A program made the translations under genes and the position numbers. Of a stretch of 64,000 nt of DNA, positions 1-10,200 are shown in pieces (positions within the stretch are counted from its first letter, which is position 1; each line of letters begins with the position of its first letter). The notes below the pieces were generated by a model. That model was given only the letters and a program-made list of their open reading frames with translations. It was not told the origin of the DNA and searched no databases. The stretch lies in contig NZ_JADLQX010000007.1 in the NCBI RefSeq assembly GCF_015477605.1, forward strand, positions 248,001 through 312,000. Reading direction: 5' to 3'. This DNA comes from Nocardia amamiensis. Its GTDB lineage: Bacteria; Actinomycetota; Actinomycetes; Mycobacteriales; Mycobacteriaceae.

Positions 1-1
1 A

Positions 2-289
2 TATATCCACTGCCGCAAACACATCCCGCACCTGGTACCCGCCGCACGCGAGCAACGCGAGTGGGGCACCGACAACATGCGCGCCAAGGGCGGGGATTAC
101 TTCGGCGCCAAAGCGGAGAGCCGCGAAGACGGCCGAACCCCGGATCACCCGCCGACTGCTTCGGCCCCGGTCCCGCGTTCGCCGGACGCCGCCGAGCGTC
201 CGGTCCCGATCTTGAAGATGACCAGGCGCTGGACGACGAAGTTGATCACCGTCGCGGTGCCCTGGGCGACGACGAAGGCCAGCGGCTGA
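2..289 (+). CDS. C-terminal fragment of an unidentified protein (perhaps PNPOx-like flavoprotein tail)
   Basis: This is an open frame that enters from the left edge and stops at 287-289. The first 40 codons have the strong G/C third-position bias of a real gene, and the peptide begins YIHCRKHIPHLVPA. A Cys-containing segment with 'YIH' near the C-terminus recalls pyridoxamine-5'-phosphate-oxidase-like FMN proteins of actinobacteria, but this is from memory and weak. The last ~48 codons overlap the end of the convergent GtrA gene by 145 bp, which is unusual; the true end could be read differently. The function should be treated as unknown. Confidence 0.35.
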   Translation, partial: YIHCRKHIPHLVPAAREQREWGTDNMRAKGGDYFGAKAESREDGRTPDHPPTASAPVPRSPDAAERPVPILKMTRRWTTKLITVAVPWATTKASG

Positions 290-762
290 CGCCACCACAC
301 CTCGTCGAAGGCGTGGTAGAGCATCGCGTTGATGCCGACCTGCACCGCGAAGGTGACCGCGTAGAGCACGACCACCGCGAGGAAGCGCAGGCGGCTGGGC
401 GGGGCCTGGAAGGTCCAGCGGCGATTGATCAGGTAGGCGGTCGTGGTGCCCGCCACGAAGCCGATCGACTTGGCCACGCTGACCGGTAGGCCGACCAGGT
501 TGAGCAGCAGGCTGTAGAGCCCGTAGTCGACGACGGCCGAGAACCCGCCGGTGAGGGTGAACCGGATGATCTGCGTCTTGAGGTCGACATCGGTGCCGCC
601 CGGCTCGTCGACCAGCGGCAGCTCGGCCGGGAGCGGCAGGTGGGGTTCGGCTTGCACGCCGACGAGCGTAGCGCCGACCGGCCCGCGGGATGGATTCGGT
701 TCTCGGGCGACGTGTACGTCACTACCCGTGGGTTCAGCGACCCCGACCGGATCCGGCGTCAT
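145..762 (-). CDS. GtrA-family small membrane protein (polyprenyl-linked sugar translocation)
   Basis: Residues from about 60 onward form a GtrA domain: it opens with [20 protein letters not shown], has four predicted membrane helices, and carries the family signature [14 protein letters not shown]. GtrA proteins are proposed to flip polyprenyl-phosphate sugars. The M. tuberculosis homologue Rv3789, next to dprE1, was proposed as a decaprenyl-phosphoryl-arabinose flippase or an AftA-recruiting protein. ATG 762 is chosen because AGAGG lies 8 nt upstream; GTG 657 would give a more typical length of about 170 residues. The ~60-residue N-terminal extension from ATG 762 is Pro/Val-rich and may not be translated. 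Unlike Rv3789, the gene is divergent from dprE1, with only 13 bp between the chosen starts. Confidence 0.85.
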   Translation of the reverse strand: MTPDPVGVAEPTGSDVHVAREPNPSRGPVGATLVGVQAEPHLPLPAELPLVDEPGGTDVDLKTQIIRFTLTGGFSAVVDYGLYSLLLNLVGLPVSVAKSIGFVAGTTTAYLINRRWTFQAPPSRLRFLAVVVLYAVTFAVQVGINAMLYHAFDEVWWRQPLAFVVAQGTATVINFVVQRLVIFKIGTGRSAASGERGTGAEAVGG

Positions 763-767
763 ACCTG

Positions 768-773
768 TAGCCT
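768..773 (+). promoter_or_regulatory. Possible -10 element for leaderless dprE1
   Basis: TAGCCT fits the actinobacterial -10 pattern TANNNT. It ends 8 nt before the in-frame ATG at 782, a spacing that would place the transcription start on that codon. No Shine-Dalgarno sequence precedes ATG 776 or ATG 782, so a leaderless mRNA is plausible. A hexamer this degenerate is common, hence the low confidence. Confidence 0.3.
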
Positions 774-775
774 CT

Positions 776-2263
776 ATGCCGATGTCCACGAAAGCTCCGA
801 CCGCCACCACGACAACCGGGAACGACAACGGCGCCGGCGTCACGAACGACGGCCCGGCCGCGGGGAACGCGTTCACTCTTCCGACGCGCACCCGTACGTT
901 GACCGGGTGGGGTCGCACCGCACCCACCTCTTCCGAAGTGCTCTCGACCAGCGATCCCGAACTGATCGCCAAGGCAGTCGCCATGGTCGCCGAGGACAAC
1001 GACGGCAAGCCCGCCCACCTGCGGCGCGGTGTGATCGCCCGCGGCCTCGGCCGCTCCTACGGCGACCACGCGCAGAACGCGGGCGGCCTGGTCGTCGACA
1101 TGACCGCCCTGAACAACATCCACCGGATCGACCGCGATACGCGGATCGTGGACGTGGACGGCGGCGTCAGCCTGGACCAGCTCATGAAGGCAGCCCTGCC
1201 GTTCGGGCTCTGGGTACCGGTGCTGCCCGGCACCCGCCAGGTGACCATCGGCGGCGCGATCGCCTCCGATATCCACGGCAAGAACCACCACAGCGAGGGC
1301 AGCTTCGGCAACCACGTGCGCTCGATCGATCTGCTCACCGCCGACGGGCAGGTGCAGCACATCACGCCGAAGCGCAACGCCAAACTGTTCTGGGCGACCG
1401 TCGGCGGCAACGGGCTCACCGGCATCATCCTGCGCGCGACCATCGAGATGGCGCCGACGGAGACCGCGTACTTCCTCAACGACGGCGTGAAGACCACGAC
1501 GCTCGACGAGACCATCGCCGCGCACAGCGACGGCAGCGAGGCGAACTACACCTACTCGAGCGCCTGGTTCGATGTGATCAGCCCGCTGCCCAAGCTGGGC
1601 CGGGCCACCATCACCCGCGGCAGGCTGGCGAAGCTGGACGAGCTGCCCAAGCGGCTGCGCAGCAAGCCGCTGAAGTTCGACGCGCCGCAGTTGATGACCG
1701 TCCCGGACATCTTCCCGAACTGGACGATGAACAAGGTCACGCTGATGTCCATCGGCGAGGCGTACTACCGGATGGGCGGCAACTACACCGGCAAGGTGCA
1801 GAACCTGACGCAGTTCTACCACCCGCTGGACATGATCGCGGAGTGGAACCGCGGCTATGGCTCCAACGGCTTCCTGCAGTACCAGTTCGTGGTGCCGACC
1901 GAGGCGGTCGAGGAGTTCAAGCGGATCATCATCGATATCCAGGCGTCCGGGCACTACTCCGCGCTGAATGTGTTCAAGCTGTTCGGCCCGGGCAACCAGG
2001 CCCCGCTGAGCTTCCCGATGCCGGGCTGGAACATCTGCGTCGACTTCCCGATCAAGCGGGGCCTGAACGAGCTGGTCGGCGAACTGGACCGGCGCGTGCT
2101 CGAATTCGGCGGCCGGCTGTACACCGCGAAGGATTCGCGGACCACCGCGGAGACGTTCCACCAGATGTATCCCCGGATCGACGAGTGGATCAAGGTCCGC
2201 CGCAGCGTCGATCCCACAGGCGTTTTCATGTCCGATATGGCGAGAAGGCTGGAGCTGCAGTGA
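776..2263 (+). CDS. dprE1: Decaprenylphosphoryl-beta-D-ribose 2'-oxidase DprE1
   Basis: DprE1 is an FAD-dependent oxidase that converts decaprenyl-phospho-ribose to the 2'-keto intermediate, the first half of the epimerisation giving the arabinose donor (DPA). The protein aligns throughout with mycobacterial DprE1: the [11 protein letters not shown] start, the FAD-binding run [34 protein letters not shown], and the C-terminal DMARRLEL. The cysteine attacked by benzothiazinones in M. tuberculosis (Cys387, context [10 protein letters not shown]) is present at about residue 421. The product is 495 residues from ATG 776, or 493 from ATG 782; the longer size relative to the 461-residue M. tuberculosis protein is an N-terminal Thr/Asn/Gly-rich extension. 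dprE2 overlaps the stop by 4 bp, so the two are translationally coupled. Confidence 0.97.
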   Translation: MPMSTKAPTATTTTGNDNGAGVTNDGPAAGNAFTLPTRTRTLTGWGRTAPTSSEVLSTSDPELIAKAVAMVAEDNDGKPAHLRRGVIARGLGRSYGDHAQNAGGLVVDMTALNNIHRIDRDTRIVDVDGGVSLDQLMKAALPFGLWVPVLPGTRQVTIGGAIASDIHGKNHHSEGSFGNHVRSIDLLTADGQVQHITPKRNAKLFWATVGGNGLTGIILRATIEMAPTETAYFLNDGVKTTTLDETIAAHSDGSEANYTYSSAWFDVISPLPKLGRATITRGRLAKLDELPKRLRSKPLKFDAPQLMTVPDIFPNWTMNKVTLMSIGEAYYRMGGNYTGKVQNLTQFYHPLDMIAEWNRGYGSNGFLQYQFVVPTEAVEEFKRIIIDIQASGHYSALNVFKLFGPGNQAPLSFPMPGWNICVDFPIKRGLNELVGELDRRVLEFGGRLYTAKDSRTTAETFHQMYPRIDEWIKVRRSVDPTGVFMSDMARRLELQ

Positions 2264-3021
2264 TCAATGCCGTTGGCAATCCGCAGTCGATTCTGCTGCT
2301 GGGTGGCACCTCGGAGATCGGCTTGGCAATCTGCGCGGAGTACCTGAAGAAAGGCCCCGCGCGCATCACCCTCGCGGCGCTGCCCGGCGATCCGCTGCGC
2401 GAGCACGCGGTCGCCCAGATGAAGGCCGCTGGCGCGAGCCAGGTCGATGTCATCGACTTCGACGCGCTGGACACCGACAGTCACCCGAAGGTGATCGACG
2501 CCGCGTGGGACTCCGGCGACGTGGACGTCGCCATCGTCGCCTTCGCCCTCGACGGCGACCCCGAACAGCTGTGGCAGAACCAGCGCAAGGCCGTGCAGGT
2601 GGCCCAGATCAACTACACCGCGGCGGTCTCGGTCGGTGTGCTGGTCGGCGAGAAGATGAAGGCGCAGGGCTTCGGGCGGATCATCGCCATGTCCTCCGTC
2701 GCCGGTGAACGGGTACGGCGCGCGAACTTCGTCTACGGGTCGACCAAGGCCGGCCTGGACGGTTTCTACCTCGGACTCGGCGAGGCGCTGCGCCCGCACG
2801 GCCCGCGTGTGCTGGTGATCCGGCCCGGCATGGTGCGCACCAAGTTCTCGGCGCACGTCAAAGAGGCCCCGCTCACCGTCGACAAGGAAGACGTCGCGGT
2901 GCTGGCGGTCTCGGCCTCACAGAAGGGCAAGGAACTGGTCTGGGCGCCGGGCGGCTTCCGCTACGTGATGATGGTCCTGCGGCACATCCCGCGTTCGATC
3001 TTCCGCCGACTGCCCATCTGA
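2260..3021 (+). CDS. dprE2: Decaprenylphosphoryl-D-2-keto-erythropentose reductase DprE2
   Basis: DprE2 is a short-chain dehydrogenase that reduces the DprE1 keto product to decaprenyl-phospho-arabinose using NADH. The Rossmann segment [15 protein letters not shown] lies at residues ~10-24. The catalytic serine region is [13 protein letters not shown] and the YxxxK motif is YGSTKAG. The GTG start at 2260 overlaps the dprE1 stop (GTGA) and gives 253 residues, matching the ~254 of M. tuberculosis DprE2. A strong hairpin lies 23 bp after the stop, so dprE1-dprE2 may form its own transcription unit. Confidence 0.96.
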   Translation: MINAVGNPQSILLLGGTSEIGLAICAEYLKKGPARITLAALPGDPLREHAVAQMKAAGASQVDVIDFDALDTDSHPKVIDAAWDSGDVDVAIVAFALDGDPEQLWQNQRKAVQVAQINYTAAVSVGVLVGEKMKAQGFGRIIAMSSVAGERVRRANFVYGSTKAGLDGFYLGLGEALRPHGPRVLVIRPGMVRTKFSAHVKEAPLTVDKEDVAVLAVSASQKGKELVWAPGGFRYVMMVLRHIPRSIFRRLPI

Positions 3022-3044
3022 TCCGGCGATCGGGCCAGGACCCA

Positions 3045-3075
3045 GTGCCCGCGTGATCCTCGATCACGCGGGCAC
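3045..3075 (+). terminator. Perfect 14-bp hairpin between dprE2 and aftA
   Basis: GTGCCCGCGTGATC and its exact complement are separated by only CTC. No T-run follows, so this is a GC-rich intrinsic-type terminator, an RNA 3'-end stabiliser or an attenuator rather than a canonical terminator. aftA starts 56 bp further on in the same direction. Confidence 0.6.
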
Positions 3076-3131
3076 CTATCGTCTGACGGAGTCGACCCCA
3101 GTGAATCCGGAGGCGCCATGCGAGTAATCGA

Positions 3132-5201
3132 GTGCGACGAGCGCGGAGCGGTCCGTTGAGCACGGTCACCGCGACGGGCGAGGCGCCATCGCGCTCCGCC
3201 GATCCCGCGCCGGCGCCAGGGCGGACAACGCTGCTGGTGCGGCAGATCGCCGCCGGTCTGGGGGAGGCCGCGCTCGCGGCGGTCGTGGCGGCCGTGGTGG
3301 CCGCGGCCGGGCTCGTCGCGTTCTCCATGGTGCAATGGCCCGCCTTCAACTCCTCGAACGTCACGCGGGCGCTGACCACGGTCGGGCAGGTCGTCGCGGC
3401 GGTCCTGCTCGCGGTCGCGATCGCGCTGCTGCGGCTGCGCAAATGGCCTTGGGCCGCGAGACTGCTTTCCTGGGTGGGGCTCTCGACATTCGTCACGGTC
3501 ACGCTGGGCATGCCGCTGGCGGCGACCAAGCTGTATCTGTTCGGCGTCTCGGTGGACCAGGAGTTCCGCACCGAGTTCCTCACCCGGCTCACCGATTCCG
3601 CCGCGCTGCGCGACATGACGTACGCGGACCTGCCGTCGTTCTACCCCGCGGGCTGGTTCTGGATCGGCGGGCGGGTGGCGAATCTGCTCGGGATGGACGC
3701 CTGGGAGGTCTTCAAGCCGTACGCCATCGGCTTCCTCGCGGTGGCCGCGGTCGTCGCGCTGGTGTTGTGGTCGAAGCTGATCCGCGCGGACTGGGCCGTG
3801 GGCGTCGCGGCGGCGAGCACCGCGGTCACGGTGGCGTACGCCGCGCCGGAGGCCTATAGCGCCGTTATCGTGGTGCTGCTTCCGCCCGCTCTCGTGCTCG
3901 CCTGGGGCGCGCTGTACCGGCCGCTGGAGGACGTCCGGTCGGGCAGCACGCCGGAGGATGCCGCGCAACGCACGGCCGGTGGATGGGGTGCGGTCGTCGG
4001 CACCGGGCTGTTTCTCGGCTGGGCGGCCACTTTCTACACCCTGTACTTCCTTGTGGCCGCTTTCGCGGTCGGCCTGATGGGCCTGCTGGCGGCCGTGCTG
4101 GCGGTGCGGGAACAGCGCGCCGCCGACCATCCGCGCCGCACCCGGGACGCGGCGGGCACCGGTCGTCCCTGGCGCGCGGCGGCGCCACCGCTGGTGCGTC
4201 TGGGGGTGATCGGGGCGATTGCCGGAGTGGTCGCGCTCGTCGTGTGGGCGCCGTACCTGGCGAAGGCGCTGCGCAGCACGACCGCCAGCTCTGGCACCGC
4301 GCTGCACTACCTGCCGGAAGCGGGTTCGGAGCTGCCGCTGCCGATGTTCGACTTCTCCTTGCTCGGTGCCCTCTGCCTGATCGGCACGGCGTGGCTGGTA
4401 CTGCGTGCCGCGTCGTCACGGCGGGCACAGGCGCTTGGCATCGGGGTGGCCGCGATCTATCTGTGGGCGCTGCTGTCCATGGCGGCGACGGCGGCGGGCA
4501 CCACGCTGCTGTCGTTCCGGCTGGAACCGGTCTTGCTGGTCCTGCTCGCGGTCGCGGGGGCGTTCGGGTTCGTGGAGGGCGCGCGGGCGATCTACCAAGC
4601 ATTGAACGAGCCCGCCCGGTTCCGGCTCGTGGCGATCATCGTCGCGACGGTCGGTGCGCTGGCGTTCACCCAGGACATCCCGCACGTCTTGGCGCCGGAG
4701 ATCACCACCGCCTACACCGACACCGATGGCGACGGACGGCGTGCCGACCAACGGGCCCCCTCGGCCGTCTCGTTCTACCGCGACGTGGACGCGGCGCTCA
4801 CCGCGCAGACCGGACGCCCGCGCTCGGACACCGTGGTGCTCACGGCCGACACCAGTTTCCTCTCCTTCTACCCCTACTTCGGCTTCCAGGCGCTCACCTC
4901 GCACTACGCCAACCCGCTGGCCGATTTCGCGGGCCGCGCGGCGTCGATCGAACGCTGGAGCAAACTGAAGACGCCCCTGGAACTGCACGACGCACTGGCG
5001 ACGAGCCCATGGCGCGCGCCGGACGCGTTCCTGTTCCGCCGCAGCGGCGACACGTACACGCTGCGGCTGGCCAAGGACGTCTACCCGAACGACCCGAACG
5101 TGGCCCGCTACACGGTGAGCTTCCCCAAAGAGCTGTTCGCCGACCCGGGCTTCACCACGACCGACATCGGCCCGTTCACGCTCGTCACCGTCCGCCGCTG
5201 A
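3132..5201 (+). CDS. aftA: Galactan 5-O-arabinofuranosyltransferase AftA
   Basis: AftA is a GT-C membrane glycosyltransferase that adds the first arabinofuranose from DPA onto the galactan chain, priming arabinan synthesis. There are about ten or eleven hydrophobic segments. The first periplasmic loop has LFGVSVDQEFRTEFLTRL and ADLPSFYPAGWFWIGGR, closely matching my memory of mycobacterial AftA. A soluble C-terminal domain (from about residue 525) ends in a short beta-rich tail. The start chosen is GTG 3132 (689 residues; M. tuberculosis AftA is ~643); a TTG at 3156 is an alternative and would drop a short basic leader. The gene lies directly upstream of a second GT-C gene rather than of an emb gene. 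Confidence 0.94.
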   Translation: MRRARSGPLSTVTATGEAPSRSADPAPAPGRTTLLVRQIAAGLGEAALAAVVAAVVAAAGLVAFSMVQWPAFNSSNVTRALTTVGQVVAAVLLAVAIALLRLRKWPWAARLLSWVGLSTFVTVTLGMPLAATKLYLFGVSVDQEFRTEFLTRLTDSAALRDMTYADLPSFYPAGWFWIGGRVANLLGMDAWEVFKPYAIGFLAVAAVVALVLWSKLIRADWAVGVAAASTAVTVAYAAPEAYSAVIVVLLPPALVLAWGALYRPLEDVRSGSTPEDAAQRTAGGWGAVVGTGLFLGWAATFYTLYFLVAAFAVGLMGLLAAVLAVREQRAADHPRRTRDAAGTGRPWRAAAPPLVRLGVIGAIAGVVALVVWAPYLAKALRSTTASSGTALHYLPEAGSELPLPMFDFSLLGALCLIGTAWLVLRAASSRRAQALGIGVAAIYLWALLSMAATAAGTTLLSFRLEPVLLVLLAVAGAFGFVEGARAIYQALNEPARFRLVAIIVATVGALAFTQDIPHVLAPEITTAYTDTDGDGRRADQRAPSAVSFYRDVDAALTAQTGRPRSDTVVLTADTSFLSFYPYFGFQALTSHYANPLADFAGRAASIERWSKLKTPLELHDALATSPWRAPDAFLFRRSGDTYTLRLAKDVYPNDPNVARYTVSFPKELFADPGFTTTDIGPFTLVTVRR

Positions 5202-5336
5202 CCTGTTCCGCCCCGCAAGCCGAGCCGAGCGCGGAGGTTGAACCCGCCGCCCAGTGGATAACCACTCCGTTTGTGAGTCCACGCACCGCGTGGTTGGTTA
5301 CGGTGGGCGGCTGCCGCACCGCTGGCGAGGAGAGAT

Positions 5337-7196
5337 GTGCAGGTGAAACAGGCACAAGACGTCGAAACCGCCGAATGGGCGGACTCGGCCGTCGCGGTGG
5401 TCACAGCGGCAGAGGTGCTCACCAGACCCGCGCGCCCGCGCCTCCCCACCCGGATCCGGTTCAGCGGCGCCGACCTTCTCGTCGCGATCGGCTATCTGGC
5501 GCTCGCGGCCACCGTGTTATCGGGTCAGTGGCGCAACACCGGCAGTGGCTACCTGATCAAAAGTGGTCAGGACCAGACGATGTGGGAATGGTTCTTCGCG
5601 GTCACCGCGCACGCGGTAGCCAACCTGCAGAACCCACTCGGCACCGACCTGCAGAACTTCCCGGCCGGGGTGAACATGATGGCCAATACGGCCATGTTCG
5701 GCGTCGGCGTGCCACTCACACCGGTCACCCTCCTCTTCGGACCCACCGTGACGTTCGTGCTCGTCCTCACCGCCGGCCTGGCCGGGACGGCGTTCGCCTG
5801 GTACCGGCTGTTCTGCCGTGAACTCGTCGACGCGCGAGTCGCGGCGGTGATCGGTGGCCTCTTCTGCGGCTTCGCGCCAGGGATGATCTCGCACGCGAGC
5901 GCGCACCCGAATTTCGTCGTCCTGCTACTGCTTCCGGTGATCGCGGGACGGGTGATCCGGATGGCGCGGCAGGCCGGCGGAATCGGACCGGATCGGCCGC
6001 GCGGGCGGGTTCCTGACGCGCTGGTGCTGGGACTGCTGGTCGCGTTGCAGATCGCGCTCGGCGAAGAACCGCTGCTGATCTTCGCCCTCGCCTTCGGACT
6101 GTTCGCCGTCGTCTACTACCTGCACACACCGCGCACGGCGCTGCGCGTGGTGCGCGGGATCGCACCCACGCTCGCGCTGGCTGCGGTGATCACGCTGGCG
6201 CTCACCGAGATTCCGCTCTGGTGGCAGTTCTTCGGCCCGCAGAGCTACCGCTCGATCGACCACGGTCCGATGGGCAACGACCTCCAGGCGCTGGTCCAGT
6301 TCCCGTCCGAATCGCTGGGCGGCGTCTTCGCTCCCGGCGAGAACGTGGCGATCAACCCCACCGAGCAAAATGCCTACTTCGGTTGGCCGCTGCTGCTCTT
6401 GGTCGCCCTCACGGTGGTGCTGCTGTGGCGTGACCGGGTGGTACGGGCGGCGAGCATGGTGATCGCGGTCTTCGGCGTGCTGTCGCTGGGCGGGGTCGTC
6501 ACCATCGGCAAGCAGCCCACCGGCATCGCGCTGCCGTGGCGATGGGCCGAGCAGGTGCCGCTGCTGAAAACGGTGCTGGAGAGCAGGCTGAGCATGGCCG
6601 CGATCCCCGCCATCGCGGCGGTGCTCGCGCTGGGCACCGAGCGCGCGGTGACGACCTGGCGGCAGTCGGAGGCGGATTGGCGGCCGCTGGCCTGGTTCGC
6701 CGCGGTCATCTGCGCGCTGCTACCGCTGACTCCGACCATCCTCCCGGTGGTCGATCGGGTGCCGACACCGGATTTCTTCGCCGACGGCGCGGTCGGGCGC
6801 TACGTCGGGGACGGTTCGGTGGTCATGGTGCCGCCCCCGCGACCGCCGGACGCGCGGGCGCTGCGCTGGCAGGTCGACGCCGGCTTCACCTTCCCGCTGG
6901 CCGGGGGCTATTTCGTCGGCCCGACCGGCGCCACCAAAAAAGGGATCTACGGCCCGGAGACCCGCCCGACCACCGCGCTGCTCGTGCAGACGCAGGACAC
7001 CGGGGTGGTGCCGCGGATCGACGCGGACACCCGCGCCCGCGCCCTGAGCGACCTGCGCTTCTGGCACGCCGACGTGGTGGTGCTACCGCCGACCACGAAC
7101 GGCGAGGTGCTCCGCGAAACCGTCACCCAGCTGTTCGGATTCGCACCGACCCGCGTCGAGGACGTCTGGCTGTGGGACGTTCACATGCTGCGGTAG
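5337..7196 (+). CDS. Polytopic GT-C-like membrane protein of unknown substrate
   Basis: This 619-residue protein has about ten membrane helices followed by a soluble C-terminal domain of roughly 150 residues. The first extracytoplasmic loop holds acidic and aromatic residues (SGQDQTMWEWFFAVTAHAV) and then NPLGTDLQNFPAGVNMMANT. This 'sugar-donor Asp, then P-x-G-V-N' loop recurs in bacterial GT-C glycosyltransferases of lipid-linked sugars. I do not recognise a named family member, and M. tuberculosis has no counterpart at this position. The gene sits 135 bp after aftA and 37 bp before an emb gene, so arabinogalactan or lipoarabinomannan decoration is a reasonable but unproven role. The start is GTG 5337 with GAGGAGA just upstream. 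Confidence 0.75.
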   Translation: MQVKQAQDVETAEWADSAVAVVTAAEVLTRPARPRLPTRIRFSGADLLVAIGYLALAATVLSGQWRNTGSGYLIKSGQDQTMWEWFFAVTAHAVANLQNPLGTDLQNFPAGVNMMANTAMFGVGVPLTPVTLLFGPTVTFVLVLTAGLAGTAFAWYRLFCRELVDARVAAVIGGLFCGFAPGMISHASAHPNFVVLLLLPVIAGRVIRMARQAGGIGPDRPRGRVPDALVLGLLVALQIALGEEPLLIFALAFGLFAVVYYLHTPRTALRVVRGIAPTLALAAVITLALTEIPLWWQFFGPQSYRSIDHGPMGNDLQALVQFPSESLGGVFAPGENVAINPTEQNAYFGWPLLLLVALTVVLLWRDRVVRAASMVIAVFGVLSLGGVVTIGKQPTGIALPWRWAEQVPLLKTVLESRLSMAAIPAIAAVLALGTERAVTTWRQSEADWRPLAWFAAVICALLPLTPTILPVVDRVPTPDFFADGAVGRYVGDGSVVMVPPPRPPDARALRWQVDAGFTFPLAGGYFVGPTGATKKGIYGPETRPTTALLVQTQDTGVVPRIDADTRARALSDLRFWHADVVVLPPTTNGEVLRETVTQLFGFAPTRVEDVWLWDVHMLR

Positions 7197-7233
7197 TCCG
7201 GGTCACATCGGACGGTAGCTAGCATCAACCACC

Positions 7234-10200
7234 GTGCGACCGGACCGAGCTTCACGAGCGTTCACCCGTAACCGATTGATCGCCCTCGTCTCAGGGCTCC
7301 TCGGCTTCCTCCTGGCGTTGCTGACCCCGCTGCTGCACGTACGGCAGGATCGGGCGAGCCTGGACTGGCCCGAGTCCGGCACCGCGAGCGTCGCGGCGCC
7401 GTTGGTGTCCTATGAACCCCTGCGGTTCAACGCGACGCTGCCCTGCTCACTCACCGGATCGGCCGCCGGGGGCACGGTGCTGTCCACCGTTCCCCCGGCC
7501 TCCGGGCAGGCGGCGACCAAGGGCCTGGTCGTCTCGGTGGCCGACGGCGTGCTCTCGGTGGTGCTGCGGGACATCCCGCTGCTGTCGGCGCCACTGGCCG
7601 AGATCGGGTCCTGCGCGGCGCTCACCATCGAGTCCACCGCGGCCGCCACCACCGCGGAACTCACCGGAGTGTCCCGGCAGGATGGGACACCATTCGGGGC
7701 CACGGTGAGCCGTGACATCCGGCCGCAACTGGTGGGCGTGTTCACCGATCTGGACGCCGGCCGCCTCGACGGCGCGCGGGTGCACGCGGACATCGACTCG
7801 CGATTCTCTTCGACGCCGACGCCGCTGAAGCTGGCCGCGATGATCGCCGCCGCCGTGTTCACGCTGATCGCACTGATCGCACTGCATCTGCTGGACGCCA
7901 GCGACGGCCGCAGACCGCGGCGGTTCCTGCCCGCGCACTGGTGGCGGGTCACGCCCGCGGACGGTGTGGTACTGGGCACGCTGGCGCTGTGGCACGTCAT
8001 CGGGGCGAACACCTCCGACGACGGTTACATCCTGAACATGGCGCGCGCGTCCGAGCACGCGGGTTACATGGCGAACTACTACCGGTGGTTCGCGGTGCCC
8101 GAAGCGCCCTTCGGCTGGTCCTACGAGGTGCTGGCGTGGATGGCCGGGATCTCCGACGCGAGCCTGTGGATGCGCCTGCCCACGTTGGCGGCCGGCATCG
8201 TCTGCTGGCTGGTGATCAGCCGGGAAGTGCTGCCGCGTCTCGGCGCCCGGGTGCGGCGCAACAAGGTGGCGCTGTGGACGGCGGGCTTGGTGTTCCTCGC
8301 GTTCTGGCTGCCCTACGACAACGGTCTGCGTCCCGAGCCGCTGATCGCGGCGGGCGCGCTGCTCACCTGGTGTTCGATCGAACGCGCCATCGCGACCGGG
8401 CGATTGCTGCCCGCCGCGGTGGCCGTTCTGATCGCCGCGTTCTCGCTCGCGGCAGGCCCGACGGGCCTCATCTGCATCGCGGCGCTGATCGCAGGCTCCC
8501 GTCCGGTGCTGCTGATCCTGATCAAGCGTGCGCGCGGGGTGGTGCCGACCAGGACCGGACCGGACGCGGATGCGGCCGCCGCTGGTTCCACGGATGCCGC
8601 GGCCTCGGTGAATGCCCCCGCGGACGCACGGAAGCCATCCCGGGCGGCCACCGTGTTCCGGTTCGCAGCGCTCCTCGCGCCGGGCCTGGCCGCGGGCACG
8701 CTCGTGCTGGTGGTGATCTTCGCCGACCAGACGCTGGCGACGGTGCTGGAGGCGACCAGGGTGCGCACGATCGTCGGCCCGAACGTGGCGTGGTTCGACG
8801 AGCGCACCCGCTGGGACTCACTGCTGATGCTGTCGCCGGACGGCTCGCTGGCGCGGCGCTTCGGCGTGCTGGTGATGCTGCTGTGCCTGCTGGTGTGCGT
8901 ATTGCAGGTGCTGCGCAAAGGACGGATCCCGGGCACCTCGCGCGGTCCGTCGGTGCGCATTCTCGGCATCGTCTTCGCGTCGCTGTTCCTGATGATGTTC
9001 ACCCCCACCAAGTGGACGCATCACTTCGGCGTGTACGCCGGACTGGCCGGGTCACTGGCGGCACTCGCGGCGGTCGCGGTGGGCACCACCGGCATCCGCT
9101 CGCCGCGCAATCGCTCGCTGTTCGCCGCCGCGGTGCTGTTCCTGCTCGCGGTGACCTTTACCGGGTCGAACGGGTGGTGGTACGTCTCCAGCTACGGCGT
9201 CCCGTGGTGGGACAAGGCGCCGCTGGTCGCGGGTAAAGGACTGTCAACGCTTTTCTTGGGGCTCAGCGGCGTCGCGTTGCTGATCGCCATCTGGCAGCAC
9301 TATCGGGAGCCGTATCGGCGGGAGAGCACCGCGGCGCCACGGCGTTTCGACCGGTGGGCATCGGCCCCGCTGACCATCGCGGCCGCCCTGCTCGTGATCT
9401 TCGAGGTCGCCTCGCTGGCCAAGGCCGCGGCCGGCCAGTACCCCGCGTACTCGATCACCAAGTCGAACGTGGAATCGGTGCAAGGCGATTCGTGCGCGCT
9501 GGCCAACGATGTCTTGGTGGAGACCGACACCGCGGACTCGCTGTTGCAGCCCTACACCGGCGCGCCCGCGGACGGATTGGCCGCGCAGAATAAAGGTTTC
9601 ACGCCGAACGGGGTCGCCCGCGACCTCACCGCCGACGCCGAGGAGACGGTCAGCGGCGGCGCGAACTCGGTGGAGAAAGATTCCGAGAACAAGACCACCA
9701 AGACCACCGGCGCTGGTACGGGTGGCGGCACCACCGAACAGGCGGGCATCAACGGCAGCACCGTCGCGCTGCCGTTCGGTCTCGACCCGGCCGAGACTCC
9801 GGTGCTCGGCAGCTACCAGGACGGCGAGCAGCAGCAGGCGAAGCTGACCACGCAGTGGTACCGGCTCGACCTGACCGACAGCATGCGCCACGACCCCGCC
9901 TACCAGGTACTCGCGATCACCGCGGCGGGCCGCATCCGTTCGGTCGACGCCGATGGTGTGCTCACCTACGGGCAAGAACTGCATCTGGAATACGGCGTCC
10001 GCGACCAGAACGGAGACGTGCGCACCCTCGGCTCCGTCGACCCGCTCGACATCGGACCCGCGCCGTCCTGGCGCAACTTGCGCGTGCCGCTGGACCAACT
10101 GCCGGTCGAGGTGAACGCGGTGCGGCTGGTCGCGATCGACAACGACATCACGCCCAAGCAGTGGCTGGCCGTCACCCCGCCCCGGCTGCCCAAACTGGCC

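Noticed and set aside
1..489. Frame starting at 61 and running to 489 on the plus strand
   Set aside because: It lies opposite the GtrA gene, is His/Arg/Gly-rich, and the neighbouring frame (2-289) has the better codon bias at the left edge.
734..2161. Long minus-strand open frame opposite dprE1
   Set aside because: It mirrors dprE1 and its protein shows no domain, only the antisense of a GC-rich gene. The same holds for long frames opposite the emb genes, pks13, fadD32, glfT2 and the ABC operon.
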